A DNA stretch of 64,000 bases, taken from the NCBI GenBank assembly GCA_022486705.1, contig JAKVKC010000009.1, forward strand, positions 1 through 64,000, written 5' to 3'. Position 1 is the first letter of the stretch; each line of letters begins with the position of its first letter. The notes beneath the pieces were generated by a model. It searched no databases. It saw only the letters and a list, made by a program, of their open reading frames with translations, and was not told where the DNA came from. Below are positions 1 through 8,266 of the stretch, one piece after another. The stretch is from Solobacterium sp. (GTDB lineage Bacteria; Bacillota_I; Bacilli_A; Erysipelotrichales; Erysipelotrichaceae). Both the position numbers and the translations under genes were made by a program.

Positions 1-81
1 ACCTGTTCCCATCCCGAACACAGAAGTCAAGCACTCCCGCGGCTGAAATAGCCTTCGGGTGAATCAAGCTCGCTGCCAGGT
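1..81 (+). rRNA. rrf: 5S ribosomal RNA, 3' part (5' end outside window)
   Basis: The first 81 bases match the conserved 5S core and 3' arm: CCCATCCCGAACACAGAAG near the start and the closing CTGCCAGG at the end. About 30 nt of the 5' side, which would pair with CGCTGCCAGGT, lie upstream of the window. It is followed directly by a terminator, so an rRNA operon ends here. Confidence 0.93.
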
Positions 82-82
82 C

Positions 83-113
83 AAAGAGAGAGACTCGTTT
101 CTCTCTTTTTTTT
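83..113 (+). terminator. Intrinsic terminator of the rRNA operon
   Basis: AAAGAGAGA pairs with TCTCTCTTT around a short loop and is followed by an uninterrupted T run. It ends the 5S transcript before tsaE. Confidence 0.88.
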
Positions 114-166
114 CGTTCGTCAGCAAATAACCGCGCATTTGCTGAGACTTACGAAAGGAAGAGGAG

Positions 167-172
167 TATAAT
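167..172 (+). promoter_or_regulatory. -10 box of a probable tsaE operon promoter
   Basis: A perfect TATAAT lies between the rRNA terminator and tsaE. No good -35 sits 16-18 nt upstream, so the promoter is supported mainly by the -10 and by its position after a terminator. Leader of roughly 15 nt with a GAGG Shine-Dalgarno at 183-186. Confidence 0.5.
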
Positions 173-193
173 TACCAAGCGTGAGGCTAATAT

Positions 194-646
194 ATGAAGG
201 AATATAAAGTAAAGACAGAGAGCTTAGAAGAAACACATCAGCTGGGAGAGATCCTAGGCAGAAATGCCATGGCAAATATGGTCTTCTTATTGGACGGAGA
301 TCTTGGTGCTGGCAAGACAACATTGACCCAGGGGATTGCTAAAGGATTGGATATACATAAAAATGTTACAAGTCCGACATTCACTATCCAGAAGATCTAT
401 CACGGCAGGCTCCCGCTGTATCACATCGATGCCTATCGTTTGGAAGGCGTGGATCAGGATCTTGGCTTTGAAGAATATTTTTACGATGATGGACTGACGG
501 TAATTGAATGGTCGCAGTTTGTGCCTAACCTGATTCCAGAAGAATATATGAGAATTTCTATCAAACTGCTGGAAGAAAATTCGAGAGAATTTGTTTTCAC
601 CGCAGTCGGCAGTCAGTATGAGAAACTATTGGAGGATTTAAAATGA
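194..646 (+). CDS. tsaE: tRNA threonylcarbamoyladenosine biosynthesis ATPase TsaE
   Basis: TsaE is the P-loop ATPase that works with TsaB and TsaD to place threonylcarbamoyl on A37 of ANN-decoding tRNAs. The 150-residue protein has the usual family length and a Walker A motif GDLGAGKTT near residues 36-44, followed by the conserved SPTF stretch near residue 60 and HIDAYRL. The start has GAGG eight bases upstream. The stop overlaps the tsaB start, and rimI and tsaD follow, the classic t6A gene cluster. Confidence 0.96.
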   Translation: MKEYKVKTESLEETHQLGEILGRNAMANMVFLLDGDLGAGKTTLTQGIAKGLDIHKNVTSPTFTIQKIYHGRLPLYHIDAYRLEGVDQDLGFEEYFYDDGLTVIEWSQFVPNLIPEEYMRISIKLLEENSREFVFTAVGSQYEKLLEDLK

Positions 647-1239
647 TCACACTATGCATTGATACAAGTCATACATGGCTCGTTCTGGGATTGATCCAGG
701 ATGGCCGCATGCTGGCAAAAGTACAGGAACCATGCTGGAAGAAGCAGTCGGAAGAGATCTTTCCGAAACTGATCAAGATGATGGATGAGCAGAAGCTGGA
801 ACCGGAAAATATTGATCAGATCGTTATTTCTGAAGGACCTGGCTCTTATACGGGCGTCCGCATTGCGATGACGATTGCGAAAGTATTCTGTGCAATGAGA
901 GATCTTCCTTTATATACGTTAGGTACGCTGCAGCTGTATGCTGGCAAAGAGAAGTGCCGGGTTGTTACAGATGCCAGAGGAAAACGTGTTTATACATGCA
1001 CATATGAAAATGGCAGGGCGACAGGAAAACTGGAAGCTGTCGAGATAGCTGATCTTAAAATTGATCCTGCAGAAAAAGTCATCGGCGATGGTGAATTGGT
1101 CGGCAGAACTAACGTGTGGCCGGATATTGCGGAGAATTTCTTAGCTCTGCAGAATGAATGGAAGAAAGCAGAAAATGTCCATCTTGTCGTGCCTGAATAT
1201 CTGAAGCCAAGTGAATCATACCTTGTGAAGAAAGCATGA
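643..1239 (+). CDS. tsaB: tRNA threonylcarbamoyladenosine biosynthesis protein TsaB
   Basis: TsaB is the inactive ASKHA-fold partner that dimerises with TsaD. The protein shows the N-terminal phosphate-1-like stretch CIDTSHTWLVLGL and the family signature SEGPGSYTGVRIAMTIAK near residues 63-80. At 198 residues it is slightly short for the family (about 210-240) but has no obvious break. Its ATG overlaps the tsaE stop (ATGA) and its own end overlaps rimI by 4 nt, so the genes are probably translationally coupled. Confidence 0.94.
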   Translation: MITLCIDTSHTWLVLGLIQDGRMLAKVQEPCWKKQSEEIFPKLIKMMDEQKLEPENIDQIVISEGPGSYTGVRIAMTIAKVFCAMRDLPLYTLGTLQLYAGKEKCRVVTDARGKRVYTCTYENGRATGKLEAVEIADLKIDPAEKVIGDGELVGRTNVWPDIAENFLALQNEWKKAENVHLVVPEYLKPSESYLVKKA

Positions 1240-1700
1240 TCCGAACTGGGCAGGACGCAGATATACCGGCTTTGATGAAGATCGAGCAGGAGCTCTTTTC
1301 TTCGCCATGGCCAGAGAGCGAATTTCTTTATGAATTCCATGAGAATCCTTTCTCAACATTCTATATCTATGAAAAAGACGGTGTCATTGCTGGCTTTGCG
1401 GATCTTTGGATCACGTATGAGCAGGCACAGATTGCTAATATCGGTGTGGCAAAGAAATACCAAGGCTTAGGCTATGGCAATGCTTTGCTGAAATACTGTG
1501 TCAATCAGGGTATTCGGAATGAATGTGAAAATCTAACGCTGGAAGTGCGGGTCTCGAATGACCGGGCAATTCAGGTTTATGAAAAAAATGGATTCATTAC
1601 AGTCAATAAAAGAAAAAAATACTATGAAGATGGTGAAGATGCCTATCTCATGGTGAAACCATTAGGAGGTCTAGAATATGACAATGATACTGGCGCTTGA
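1236..1700 (+). CDS. rimI: Ribosomal-protein-alanine N-acetyltransferase RimI-like (GNAT)
   Basis: A 154-residue single-domain GNAT acetyltransferase. The acetyl-CoA binding motif QGLGYGNALL is near residues 74-83 and the C-terminal VSNDRAIQVYEKNGF signature is typical of RimI, which acetylates the N terminus of ribosomal protein S18. Position between tsaB and tsaD is the usual rimI position in Bacillota. The 3' end overlaps tsaD by 23 nt. Substrate is inferred from family and context. Confidence 0.92.
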   Translation: MIRTGQDADIPALMKIEQELFSSPWPESEFLYEFHENPFSTFYIYEKDGVIAGFADLWITYEQAQIANIGVAKKYQGLGYGNALLKYCVNQGIRNECENLTLEVRVSNDRAIQVYEKNGFITVNKRKKYYEDGEDAYLMVKPLGGLEYDNDTGA

Positions 1701-2694
1701 GTCCAGCTGCGATGAAACGGCTTGTGCTGTTGTAAAAGATGGAAAGGAAATTCTATCTTCTATCGTATCTTCGCAGATCAATGTACATACCCTGTACGGC
1801 GGGGTCGTACCTGAAGTTGCAAGCAGGATCCATGTAGAAAATATTTCAACAGTCGTTACCGAAGCAGTAAAGAGAAGCGGCGTAACGATGAATGACATTG
1901 ATGCCATCGCCTTCACACAGGGACCTGGACTGATCGGTTCGCTGCATGTCGGTGTCCAGGCAGCTAAGACATTGGCTTGGGAATTTCACAAGCCATTGGT
2001 CCCGATCGATCATATGACAGGACATATCTATGCCAACCGTTTTGCGATTGACCATGATCTGAAATTTCCTCTGCTTGCTTTGGTTATTTCCGGCGGACAT
2101 TCACAGCTTGTATGGATGGCCAATGACTGGGATTTCAAAGTCCTAGGAACGACCAGAGATGATGCCATCGGTGAAGCATACGATAAAGTTTCCAGAGTTC
2201 TTGGTACAGGATATCCAGGCGGTCCAGTGATCGATAAGATGGCAAAGTCTAGCAAGGAGAATTATCATCTGCCGACACCGAAAGTGGATGGCAAATATGA
2301 TTTCTCATTCTCCGGACTGAAGACAGCTGTCTCACAGCTGATTGCGAGAGAAGAGAAAGCAGGCCGTCCGATCATTAAAGAAGATGTTGCGTATGCTTTC
2401 CAGGAAACTGCGCTGAAATCAATGATCGGCAAGACCCTGCAGGCTGTGCAGGATCTGCATCCGGCAATGGTCGTTACGGCCGGCGGAGTTGCAGCCAACA
2501 GCCGCTTAAGAGTGCTGCTGGAAGAAGGCATGAAACAGTTCCCGAAGGTTGAATTATCGCAGCCGCCGATCAAGTTCTGCACAGACAATGCGGCAATGAT
2601 CGGTGCTTCAGGATATATTGCATATAAGCACGGTCTGTTCGGCACCTTTGATGTGGCAGCAGATCCTGGACTGATGATGCCGGGTGAAGAATAA
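1678..2694 (+). CDS. tsaD: tRNA N6-adenosine threonylcarbamoyltransferase TsaD
   Basis: TsaD (Kae1/Gcp) transfers the threonylcarbamoyl group from TC-AMP to A37 of tRNA. The 338-residue protein is the normal length. Visible motifs: N-terminal LALESSCDETACAVV, the metal-binding HMTGH near residue 112, LVISGGHS, and AGGVAANS near the C terminus. Start ATG has AGGAGG about 8 nt upstream, inside rimI. A small hairpin (TCTCG/CGAGA, 2696-2709) follows but has no T run on this strand. Confidence 0.97.
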   Translation: MTMILALESSCDETACAVVKDGKEILSSIVSSQINVHTLYGGVVPEVASRIHVENISTVVTEAVKRSGVTMNDIDAIAFTQGPGLIGSLHVGVQAAKTLAWEFHKPLVPIDHMTGHIYANRFAIDHDLKFPLLALVISGGHSQLVWMANDWDFKVLGTTRDDAIGEAYDKVSRVLGTGYPGGPVIDKMAKSSKENYHLPTPKVDGKYDFSFSGLKTAVSQLIAREEKAGRPIIKEDVAYAFQETALKSMIGKTLQAVQDLHPAMVVTAGGVAANSRLRVLLEEGMKQFPKVELSQPPIKFCTDNAAMIGASGYIAYKHGLFGTFDVAADPGLMMPGEE

Positions 2695-2726
2695 CTCTCG
2701 GTATCGAGAAAAAATTCACAAAAAAT

Positions 2727-2754
2727 TTCACAAAGTCTGAAATCGTGATAAAAT
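2727..2754 (+). promoter_or_regulatory. rex promoter
   Basis: TTCACA (2727-2732), 16-nt spacer, TAAAAT (2749-2754). Two copies of TTCACAA stand as direct repeats at 2715-2721 and 2727-2733; this is the half-site of the known Rex operator, but no inverted partner is visible. The predicted transcript start falls at about 2761-2762, on the rex start codon. Confidence 0.62.
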
Positions 2755-2761
2755 TGAACCG

Positions 2762-3397
2762 GTGATAAATATGGAAATGAATGATAGAAAAGTACCTCGC
2801 GCTACCCTGCAAAGATATCCGGTATATCTGAAAGCCCTGCGCAAATTGAAGACAGACGGTGTTGACAGGATCATGTCCCGTCAGCTGGCTGACTATGTCG
2901 GCATTGAATCAACAACAATACGCCGTGATTTCAGCTTTCTTGGCAATCTGGGAAAACAGGGATATGGCTATAATGTAGATTCTCTGATCCAGATCTTTTC
3001 AGATCAGCTTGGTGTCAATTTTGATGAAAAGATCATTCTGATCGGTGCCGGAAACTTAGGCAAAGCATTGCTGAATTACAATCATTGGAATCATGTTGTC
3101 GGGGAGATCGTCTGTGCTTTTGATCTGAAACCGGAGAACTGCAAGGAATCTACGGTACCCGTATATGATATACGCGAACTTTCAGCGAAGATGCCGAAGG
3201 GATGCCGCATTGCTATCCTATGCATCAATCAGAATGTACAGGAAACGGTCAATATGCTGGTCAAAGAAGGAATCAAAGGATTTGTCAGTTTCTCTCTGGA
3301 GCACTTCAGTGTTCCGCAGGGAGTCTATGTAAGATCTGTCGATGTTGTTTCTTCTATTCAGGAACTTGTCTTTGAGACCAATTCCATGAAGGACTGA
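2762..3397 (+). CDS. rex: Redox-sensing transcriptional repressor Rex
   Basis: Rex senses the NADH/NAD+ ratio and represses fermentation and respiration genes. The N-terminal winged helix carries the family sequence RKVPRATLQRYPVYL and TTIRRDFSFLGNLGKQGYGY; a Rossmann dinucleotide motif IGAGNLGKALLNY sits near residues 94-106. Length 211 is standard. Two starts are possible: GTG at 2762, which lies 7 nt after the -10 box and would be leaderless, or ATG at 2771 preceded by a weak GGTGAT. asnS follows after 34 nt with no terminator, so they may be co-transcribed. Confidence 0.95.
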   Translation: MINMEMNDRKVPRATLQRYPVYLKALRKLKTDGVDRIMSRQLADYVGIESTTIRRDFSFLGNLGKQGYGYNVDSLIQIFSDQLGVNFDEKIILIGAGNLGKALLNYNHWNHVVGEIVCAFDLKPENCKESTVPVYDIRELSAKMPKGCRIAILCINQNVQETVNMLVKEGIKGFVSFSLEHFSVPQGVYVRSVDVVSSIQELVFETNSMKD

Positions 3398-3431
3398 AGA
3401 AGGATCATAAGAGAATAGAAGGAGATTTGGT

Positions 3432-4829
3432 ATGCCAACAGAAATGAGCATCCGTGAGCTGTATGAGCTTACGAGCGAAGGAACAGAATTAGAAAAAGAC
3501 CAGCTGGAGTATGTGCAGCTGCAGGGCTGGATCAAGTCCAACAGAGCAGGCAAGAATGTATCGTTTATTGCCTTGAATGATGGTACTTATTTTCAGAATG
3601 CGCAGGTCGTCTATGCGGCTGATACGCTAGCAAACTATGAGGATGCAGCGAAGTACGGCACGGGCACGGCAGTCAGTGTGATCGGCAGATTTGCTTTGAC
3701 GCCGGATAATAAGCAACCATTTGAGATACAGGCAACAGAAATTGTCTTGGAAGGTGCCTGCGATGCGTCTTTCCCGCTGCAGAAGAAAAGACATTCTTTT
3801 GAATATCTGCGTGAGATCGGTCATCTGAGACCGAGAACAAATACTTTCTCCGCTGTATTCCGGGTGAGAAGTGCCTTGGCCATGGCCGTGCATCAGTTCT
3901 TCCAGGATCAGGGATTTGTTTATGTCAACACACCGCTGATCACATCGAATGATGCAGAAGGCGCTGGGGAAACATTTACCGTCACAACGAGAGATGACGG
4001 CAAGTATGAGGAAGACTTCTTTGGCAAGCATGCAAGTCTGACTGTTTCCGGTCAGCTGCAGGCAGAAGCGTATGCGATGGCTTTCCGTGATGTGTATACG
4101 TTCGGACCGACTTTCCGTGCTGAGAATTCCAATACAACGAACCATTTGGCAGAATTCTGGATGATCGAACCGGAAATGGCGTTCGCTGATCTGGACTATG
4201 ATATGGATGTGATCGAAGATCTGATCAAGTACTGCATCAGCTATGTCTATGAGACCTGCCCAGAAGAGATGAAGTTCTTCAATGAGCGCATTGATACAAG
4301 CTTAGCAGAGCGTCTGAATAAAGTCAGAAATTCTGAATTCAGAAGAATGCCGTATTCTGAAGGCATTGAGCTTTTGAAAAAAGCAGTCGCGGACGGCGTG
4401 AAGTTCGAGAATACAAAGATCGAATGGGGCATGGATCTGATGACAGAACATGAAAGATATCTCTGTGAGAAGATTGCGGACGGACCTTTATTCTTAACGG
4501 ATTATCCTAAGGATATCAAAGCATTCTATATGAGACAGAACGATGACGGCAAGACAGTTGCTGCAGTAGACTGCTTAGTTCCAGGCGTCGGCGAATTGGT
4601 CGGCGGATCGCAGAGAGAAGAGCGTCTTGATGTGCTTGAAAAGCGCATGGATGAACTGGGCATGAACAAGGACCATTATCAATGGTATTTGGATCTGCGC
4701 AGATATGGCGGATGCCAGCATGCCGGCTTCGGTGTAGGGTTTGAAAGACTTGTGATGTATGTCACTGGCATGGAAAATATCCGCGATGTCATTCCTTTTG
4801 CCAGAACGCCGCGGAATCTTCAGTTCTAA
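3432..4829 (+). CDS. asnS: Asparaginyl-tRNA synthetase
   Basis: Class IIb aminoacyl-tRNA synthetase charging tRNA-Asn. The 465-residue protein has an N-terminal OB-fold anticodon domain (about 1-110) and a class II catalytic core with motif 2 around [19 protein letters not shown] and motif 3 [15 protein letters not shown] near the C terminus. The NTTNH form of motif 2 favours AsnRS over AspRS. A GGAG lies 9 nt before the ATG. It sits between rex and an ABC-F gene and ends in a strong terminator. Confidence 0.96.
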   Translation: MPTEMSIRELYELTSEGTELEKDQLEYVQLQGWIKSNRAGKNVSFIALNDGTYFQNAQVVYAADTLANYEDAAKYGTGTAVSVIGRFALTPDNKQPFEIQATEIVLEGACDASFPLQKKRHSFEYLREIGHLRPRTNTFSAVFRVRSALAMAVHQFFQDQGFVYVNTPLITSNDAEGAGETFTVTTRDDGKYEEDFFGKHASLTVSGQLQAEAYAMAFRDVYTFGPTFRAENSNTTNHLAEFWMIEPEMAFADLDYDMDVIEDLIKYCISYVYETCPEEMKFFNERIDTSLAERLNKVRNSEFRRMPYSEGIELLKKAVADGVKFENTKIEWGMDLMTEHERYLCEKIADGPLFLTDYPKDIKAFYMRQNDDGKTVAAVDCLVPGVGELVGGSQREERLDVLEKRMDELGMNKDHYQWYLDLRRYGGCQHAGFGVGFERLVMYVTGMENIRDVIPFARTPRNLQF

Positions 4830-4845
4830 AGGATTTGAAATCAAG

Positions 4846-4889
4846 ACAGGAATGCGGTAACCTTACATGGCTGGCATTTCTGTTTTTTA
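4846..4889 (+). terminator. Intrinsic terminator after asnS
   Basis: ACAGGAATGC (4846-4855) pairs with GCATTTCTGT (4874-4883) with one G-U pair, followed by a T run. It contains an in-frame upstream ATG of the next gene (4867), which is therefore not the real start. Confidence 0.86.
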
Positions 4890-4914
4890 TTGGCAGAGGA
4901 AAGGAGAACGGCAT

Positions 4915-6789
4915 ATGCTGTATTCAATATCGAAAGCATCCAAAGCGTATGGTGCAGATGAGATCTTTCAGGATGTGAACTTTGAGATCAAAGGCACGGA
5001 GAAGATCGCTATTGTAGGACGCAATGGCTGCGGAAAAACAACTTTCCTTCGCTGCATGTGCGGTGAAGAATCTTTTGATCATGCCAATATTGCCAAACAG
5101 AATGGTACGGAGATCGGCTATCTGGCGCAGAAAGTCCTATCGCATGATGACTGGACCGTTGAACAGGAACTGATGACGATCTATGAACCGATCTTTGCGC
5201 TGCAGAAGAAAATAAATGAACTGGAAGATAAAATGGCCAATGATTATTCTGAAAAGGTCATGAATCAATATGGCGAAGCACAGGAAAAATTTGAAGCGAT
5301 GAACGGTTATCATTGGGAATCTGAAATGAAGACAGTCTTTACGCGCTTTGGTTTTCCCATTGAACAGTTATCAAAAAAGATCGGCGAATTCTCCGGCGGG
5401 CAGAAGACACGGATCGCTTTTGTAAAGCTGCTGCTTTCCAAACCGGATATTCTGCTTTTGGATGAACCGACGAACCATTTGGATATTGATGCGATCGAGT
5501 GGCTGGAAGGATATGTGAAGAGCTATCCGAAGGCAGTTGTTGTTGTATCGCATGATCGAATGTTCCTAGATCATACTGTCGACTGTGTTTATAACATGGA
5601 GTATGGCAAGATGACCCGCTATCCCGGCAACTATTCTAATTTTGTTGTGGAGCGGGAGAATGATCTGGAGAGACAGCAGGATGCGTACAATCGTCAGCAG
5701 AAAGACGTGGAGCGTCTGCAGGCATTGATTGAAAAGTTCCGCTATAAGAGAAGCAAGGCTGCTTTTGCCCAGTCGAAGATCAAATATCTGGACCGGATGG
5801 AAATGGTCACCGTAGATAAAAGCGATACAAGAAATTTCCATGCCCACTTTACGCCCAATGTCAAAGGCGGTGAAAAGGTATTGGAAACAGATCATCTGGC
5901 CATTGGCTATGATCATGTCCTGACCGAAGTGACCATGAAAATGAGAAGAGGGGATCGGATCGCCGTTATCGGTCCTAATGGCACCGGCAAATCAACGTTT
6001 GTCAAAACACTGATGGAACTGATCCCATCTTTAGGCGGTTCTTTCTTATTTGGACATCAGATTGAAAAGGGCTATTTTGATCAGCAGCTGGCGCAGTTCT
6101 CCTCGGGGAAAACGGTGCTGGAAGAAGTCTGGGATGATTATCCTGAATTGGATCGCACGGCAGTGCGTTCTGTCCTTGGACAGTTTCTTTTCAGTGCGGA
6201 TGATGTCTTCAAATCTGTTGATGTTCTGTCCGGCGGTGAAAAAGTCCGTCTGTCTTTTGCAAAACTGCTGCTGCAGCACAGCAATCTCCTGATCTTGGAT
6301 GAACCGACCAACCATTTGGACATTCCTGGCAAGGAAGCTCTGGAACAGGCACTGAAGGGATTCTCCGGCACGATCTTATTCGTTTCTCATGACAGATATT
6401 TCATTCAGCAGCTGGCAACCGGCCTGCTGAAGTTCGAAAATGGGAAAGCAGAATTCATCGAAGCCAATTGGAATGAGTATGAGGAACAGGAAACTTCCAA
6501 GGCTTCTATGGTCATGGCATCGGAGAAGAAGCAGCCGGCGGAAGAAGCTCCTGCTCAGGAAACACGCCGTCAGCTCTCCCCGGAAGCCAAAGCTCGCGAG
6601 ATCAAGAAGCTGGAAGAAAAGATCACCGATAAAGAGGGAGAATTGGAAGATCTGCGCGATCTGCGCTATGAACCGGAATATTATCAGGATTATCAGAAAA
6701 TGAATGTCTTGGATGGGGATATTGATGATGTGCATAATGAATTGGCACATCTGTATCAGAAGTGGGACGAGCTCAATGAAGATGCGTAA
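4915..6789 (+). CDS. ABC-F family ATP-binding protein (YdiF/Uup-like)
   Basis: A soluble tandem-ABC ATPase of the ABC-F group, whose members act on the ribosome. Domain order: ABC1 with GRNGCGKTT, FSGGQKTRIAF and LLLDEPTNHLD; a charged linker (about residues 230-300) typical of the P-site tRNA-interaction motif; ABC2 with GPNGTGKST, LSGGEKVRLSF and LILDEPTNHLD; and a C-terminal coiled coil (about 540-620). No membrane segments. The chosen start has AGGAG at 4902-4906; an upstream ATG at 4867 lies inside the asnS terminator. Closest in architecture to YdiF/Uup; an antibiotic-resistance role is not indicated. Confidence 0.93.
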   Translation: MLYSISKASKAYGADEIFQDVNFEIKGTEKIAIVGRNGCGKTTFLRCMCGEESFDHANIAKQNGTEIGYLAQKVLSHDDWTVEQELMTIYEPIFALQKKINELEDKMANDYSEKVMNQYGEAQEKFEAMNGYHWESEMKTVFTRFGFPIEQLSKKIGEFSGGQKTRIAFVKLLLSKPDILLLDEPTNHLDIDAIEWLEGYVKSYPKAVVVVSHDRMFLDHTVDCVYNMEYGKMTRYPGNYSNFVVERENDLERQQDAYNRQQKDVERLQALIEKFRYKRSKAAFAQSKIKYLDRMEMVTVDKSDTRNFHAHFTPNVKGGEKVLETDHLAIGYDHVLTEVTMKMRRGDRIAVIGPNGTGKSTFVKTLMELIPSLGGSFLFGHQIEKGYFDQQLAQFSSGKTVLEEVWDDYPELDRTAVRSVLGQFLFSADDVFKSVDVLSGGEKVRLSFAKLLLQHSNLLILDEPTNHLDIPGKEALEQALKGFSGTILFVSHDRYFIQQLATGLLKFENGKAEFIEANWNEYEEQETSKASMVMASEKKQPAEEAPAQETRRQLSPEAKAREIKKLEEKITDKEGELEDLRDLRYEPEYYQDYQKMNVLDGDIDDVHNELAHLYQKWDELNEDA

Positions 6790-6814
6790 ACAGAGAGGAA
6801 TCTCTGTTTTTTTT
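6790..6814 (+). terminator. Intrinsic terminator after the ABC-F gene
   Basis: ACAGAGA, loop GGAA, TCTCTGT, then eight T residues. Confidence 0.92.
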
Positions 6815-6824
6815 AGAAGAGGAT

Positions 6825-6833
6825 TGATATAAT
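6825..6833 (+). promoter_or_regulatory. Extended -10 promoter of pfp
   Basis: TGATATAAT is a perfect extended -10 (TGnTATAAT). No -35 is recognisable; the upstream DNA is the terminator T run. Transcript start about 6840. Confidence 0.65.
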
Positions 6834-6864
6834 GAATACGCAATAAGAGGAGAAAACGAAAACT

Positions 6865-8109
6865 ATGTCAAATTGTATCGTAGCACAGTCAGGCGGACCT
6901 AGCTCCGTCATTAACGCAACCGTAGCAGGTGTAGTCAAAGCCAACCAGATGAATCCGATCTATGATCATGTCTATGGCGGCTTAAATGGCATTGAGGGCA
7001 TTTTACAGGAGAGATTTGTTGATCTGACAAATATGTCAGAACATGAGAACCTGGTCCTGCGCCAGACACCTTCTTCTGCTTTAGGCTCCTGCCGTTATAA
7101 GCTGAAGAGAGACAATGTTGAAGATTTTGAAAAGATCATCAGTATCATGGATAAGTATGATATTGAAACATTGTTCTATACCGGCGGCAATGATTCAATG
7201 GATACCGTAGCAGCATTATCTGAATATGCTGCAAAGAATAAGATCACGAACCACCGCTTTGTCGGCTGCCCAAAAACAGTTGATAACGATCTGATGGTCA
7301 CTGATCACTGCCCAGGCTTTGCTTCAGCAGCAAAGTTCATTGCTACAACAGCTCTGCAGTGCTGGTATGATGTCAATGTCTATCCTGCTTCCCGCAAGGA
7401 AGTATTCATTCTTGAGACCATGGGAAGAGATGCCGGCTGGCTGGCTGCTTCTGCCTGCCTGAGCGGCAAGGTTGATCTTCTGATCGTACCGGAACAGCCG
7501 TTTGACAAGGAAGTATTCCTGAAGGAAGTCAAACAGATCGTTGACGAAAAAGCGAAGTGCTTTGTGGTTGTATCCGAAGGTGCACATTTCGCAGATGGCA
7601 GCTATTTGGCAGCCGGTGAAGCAAAGAATGATAAATTCGGCCATGCAATCTTAGGCGGTGCAGGCAAGGCATTGGAGACAATGATCCTGAATGCAGAAGC
7701 TGCTCCTAGATGCAAGGTGCAGGATCTTTCTACCGCACAGAGATGTCATGCAACAGAACAGTCGCTGGTCGATGTTACAGAGTCATTCCGCTTAGGAATG
7801 TCGGCTCTGAACAGATCTGCAGATAAGACATTCACAGGCAAGATGGTCGGTGTCAAGAGAAGAGCAGGAGAAGAATATGATGCAGAATTCTTCGCTGTTG
7901 AGGCTTCTAAAGTTGCCAACTATGTCAAGAATTTCCCAGTGGAATGGCTGCTGCCTGAATACAAGGGCATTACTAAGGAAGGCTATGCGTATTTGGAACC
8001 GCTGATCCATGGCAATCCTGTGATCCTGATGCAGGAAGGCGATGGCCTGCCTGAATATGTTCAGCCGTACTATATGCGCGGGGATGCTGCTTTAGTAGCA
8101 AAGAAGTAA
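6865..8109 (+). CDS. pfp: Phosphofructokinase, pyrophosphate-dependent type
   Basis: Phosphorylates fructose-6-phosphate in glycolysis. The 414-residue protein carries GGNDSMDT near residue 108 and CPKTVDNDL near residue 137. In ATP-dependent enzymes the second diagnostic Gly of GGDGS is Gly and the later loop lacks the Lys; here Asp and Lys occupy the two positions known to select pyrophosphate over ATP, so PPi is the likely donor and the reaction probably reversible. It has its own extended -10 promoter, an AGGAG site and a terminator, so it is monocistronic. Confidence 0.92.
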   Translation: MSNCIVAQSGGPSSVINATVAGVVKANQMNPIYDHVYGGLNGIEGILQERFVDLTNMSEHENLVLRQTPSSALGSCRYKLKRDNVEDFEKIISIMDKYDIETLFYTGGNDSMDTVAALSEYAAKNKITNHRFVGCPKTVDNDLMVTDHCPGFASAAKFIATTALQCWYDVNVYPASRKEVFILETMGRDAGWLAASACLSGKVDLLIVPEQPFDKEVFLKEVKQIVDEKAKCFVVVSEGAHFADGSYLAAGEAKNDKFGHAILGGAGKALETMILNAEAAPRCKVQDLSTAQRCHATEQSLVDVTESFRLGMSALNRSADKTFTGKMVGVKRRAGEEYDAEFFAVEASKVANYVKNFPVEWLLPEYKGITKEGYAYLEPLIHGNPVILMQEGDGLPEYVQPYYMRGDAALVAKK

Positions 8110-8128
8110 ACGTATATCATGCTGAATG

Positions 8129-8156
8129 AGAAGACTGCTGAGGCGGTCTTCTTTTT
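8129..8156 (+). terminator. Intrinsic terminator after pfp
   Basis: AGAAGACTGC, loop TGAG, GCGGTCTTCT and a T run. Confidence 0.92.
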
Positions 8157-8212
8157 GTATGACTGTGCAGAACAAAGAAATATATCGGATTCTGTGTGCT
8201 GACAGATCTGGA

Positions 8213-8241
8213 TTGACATTCTATATTAGTTAGAATAAACT
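8213..8241 (+). promoter_or_regulatory. feo operon promoter
   Basis: TTGACA (8213-8218), 17-nt spacer, TAAACT (8236-8241). The -10 lies within the palindrome described separately. Confidence 0.65.
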
Positions 8242-8244
8242 AAT
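8225..8244 (+). promoter_or_regulatory. Palindromic operator over the feo -10 (probable DtxR-family site)
   Basis: ATTAGTT (8225-8231) and AACTAAT (8238-8244) form a perfect 7-bp inverted repeat around six bases. Known DtxR/IdeR boxes are 19-bp palindromes of the TTAGGTTAG type, and a DtxR-like protein is encoded at the end of this operon, so autoregulated iron control is a reasonable inference. Confidence 0.68.
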
Positions 8245-8266
8245 CTCTGACAGAGAGGAGATAGCA

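Noticed and set aside
2710-2735. Complete Rex operator upstream of rex
   Set aside because: Only direct TTCACAA half-sites are present; the known operator is an inverted repeat.
4867-4914. N-terminal extension of the ABC-F gene from ATG 4867
   Set aside because: It lies in the loop of the asnS terminator and lacks a ribosome-binding site; ATG 4915 has AGGAG.
6865-8109. ATP-dependent PfkA
   Set aside because: The Asp and Lys at the two donor-selecting positions indicate the PPi type.
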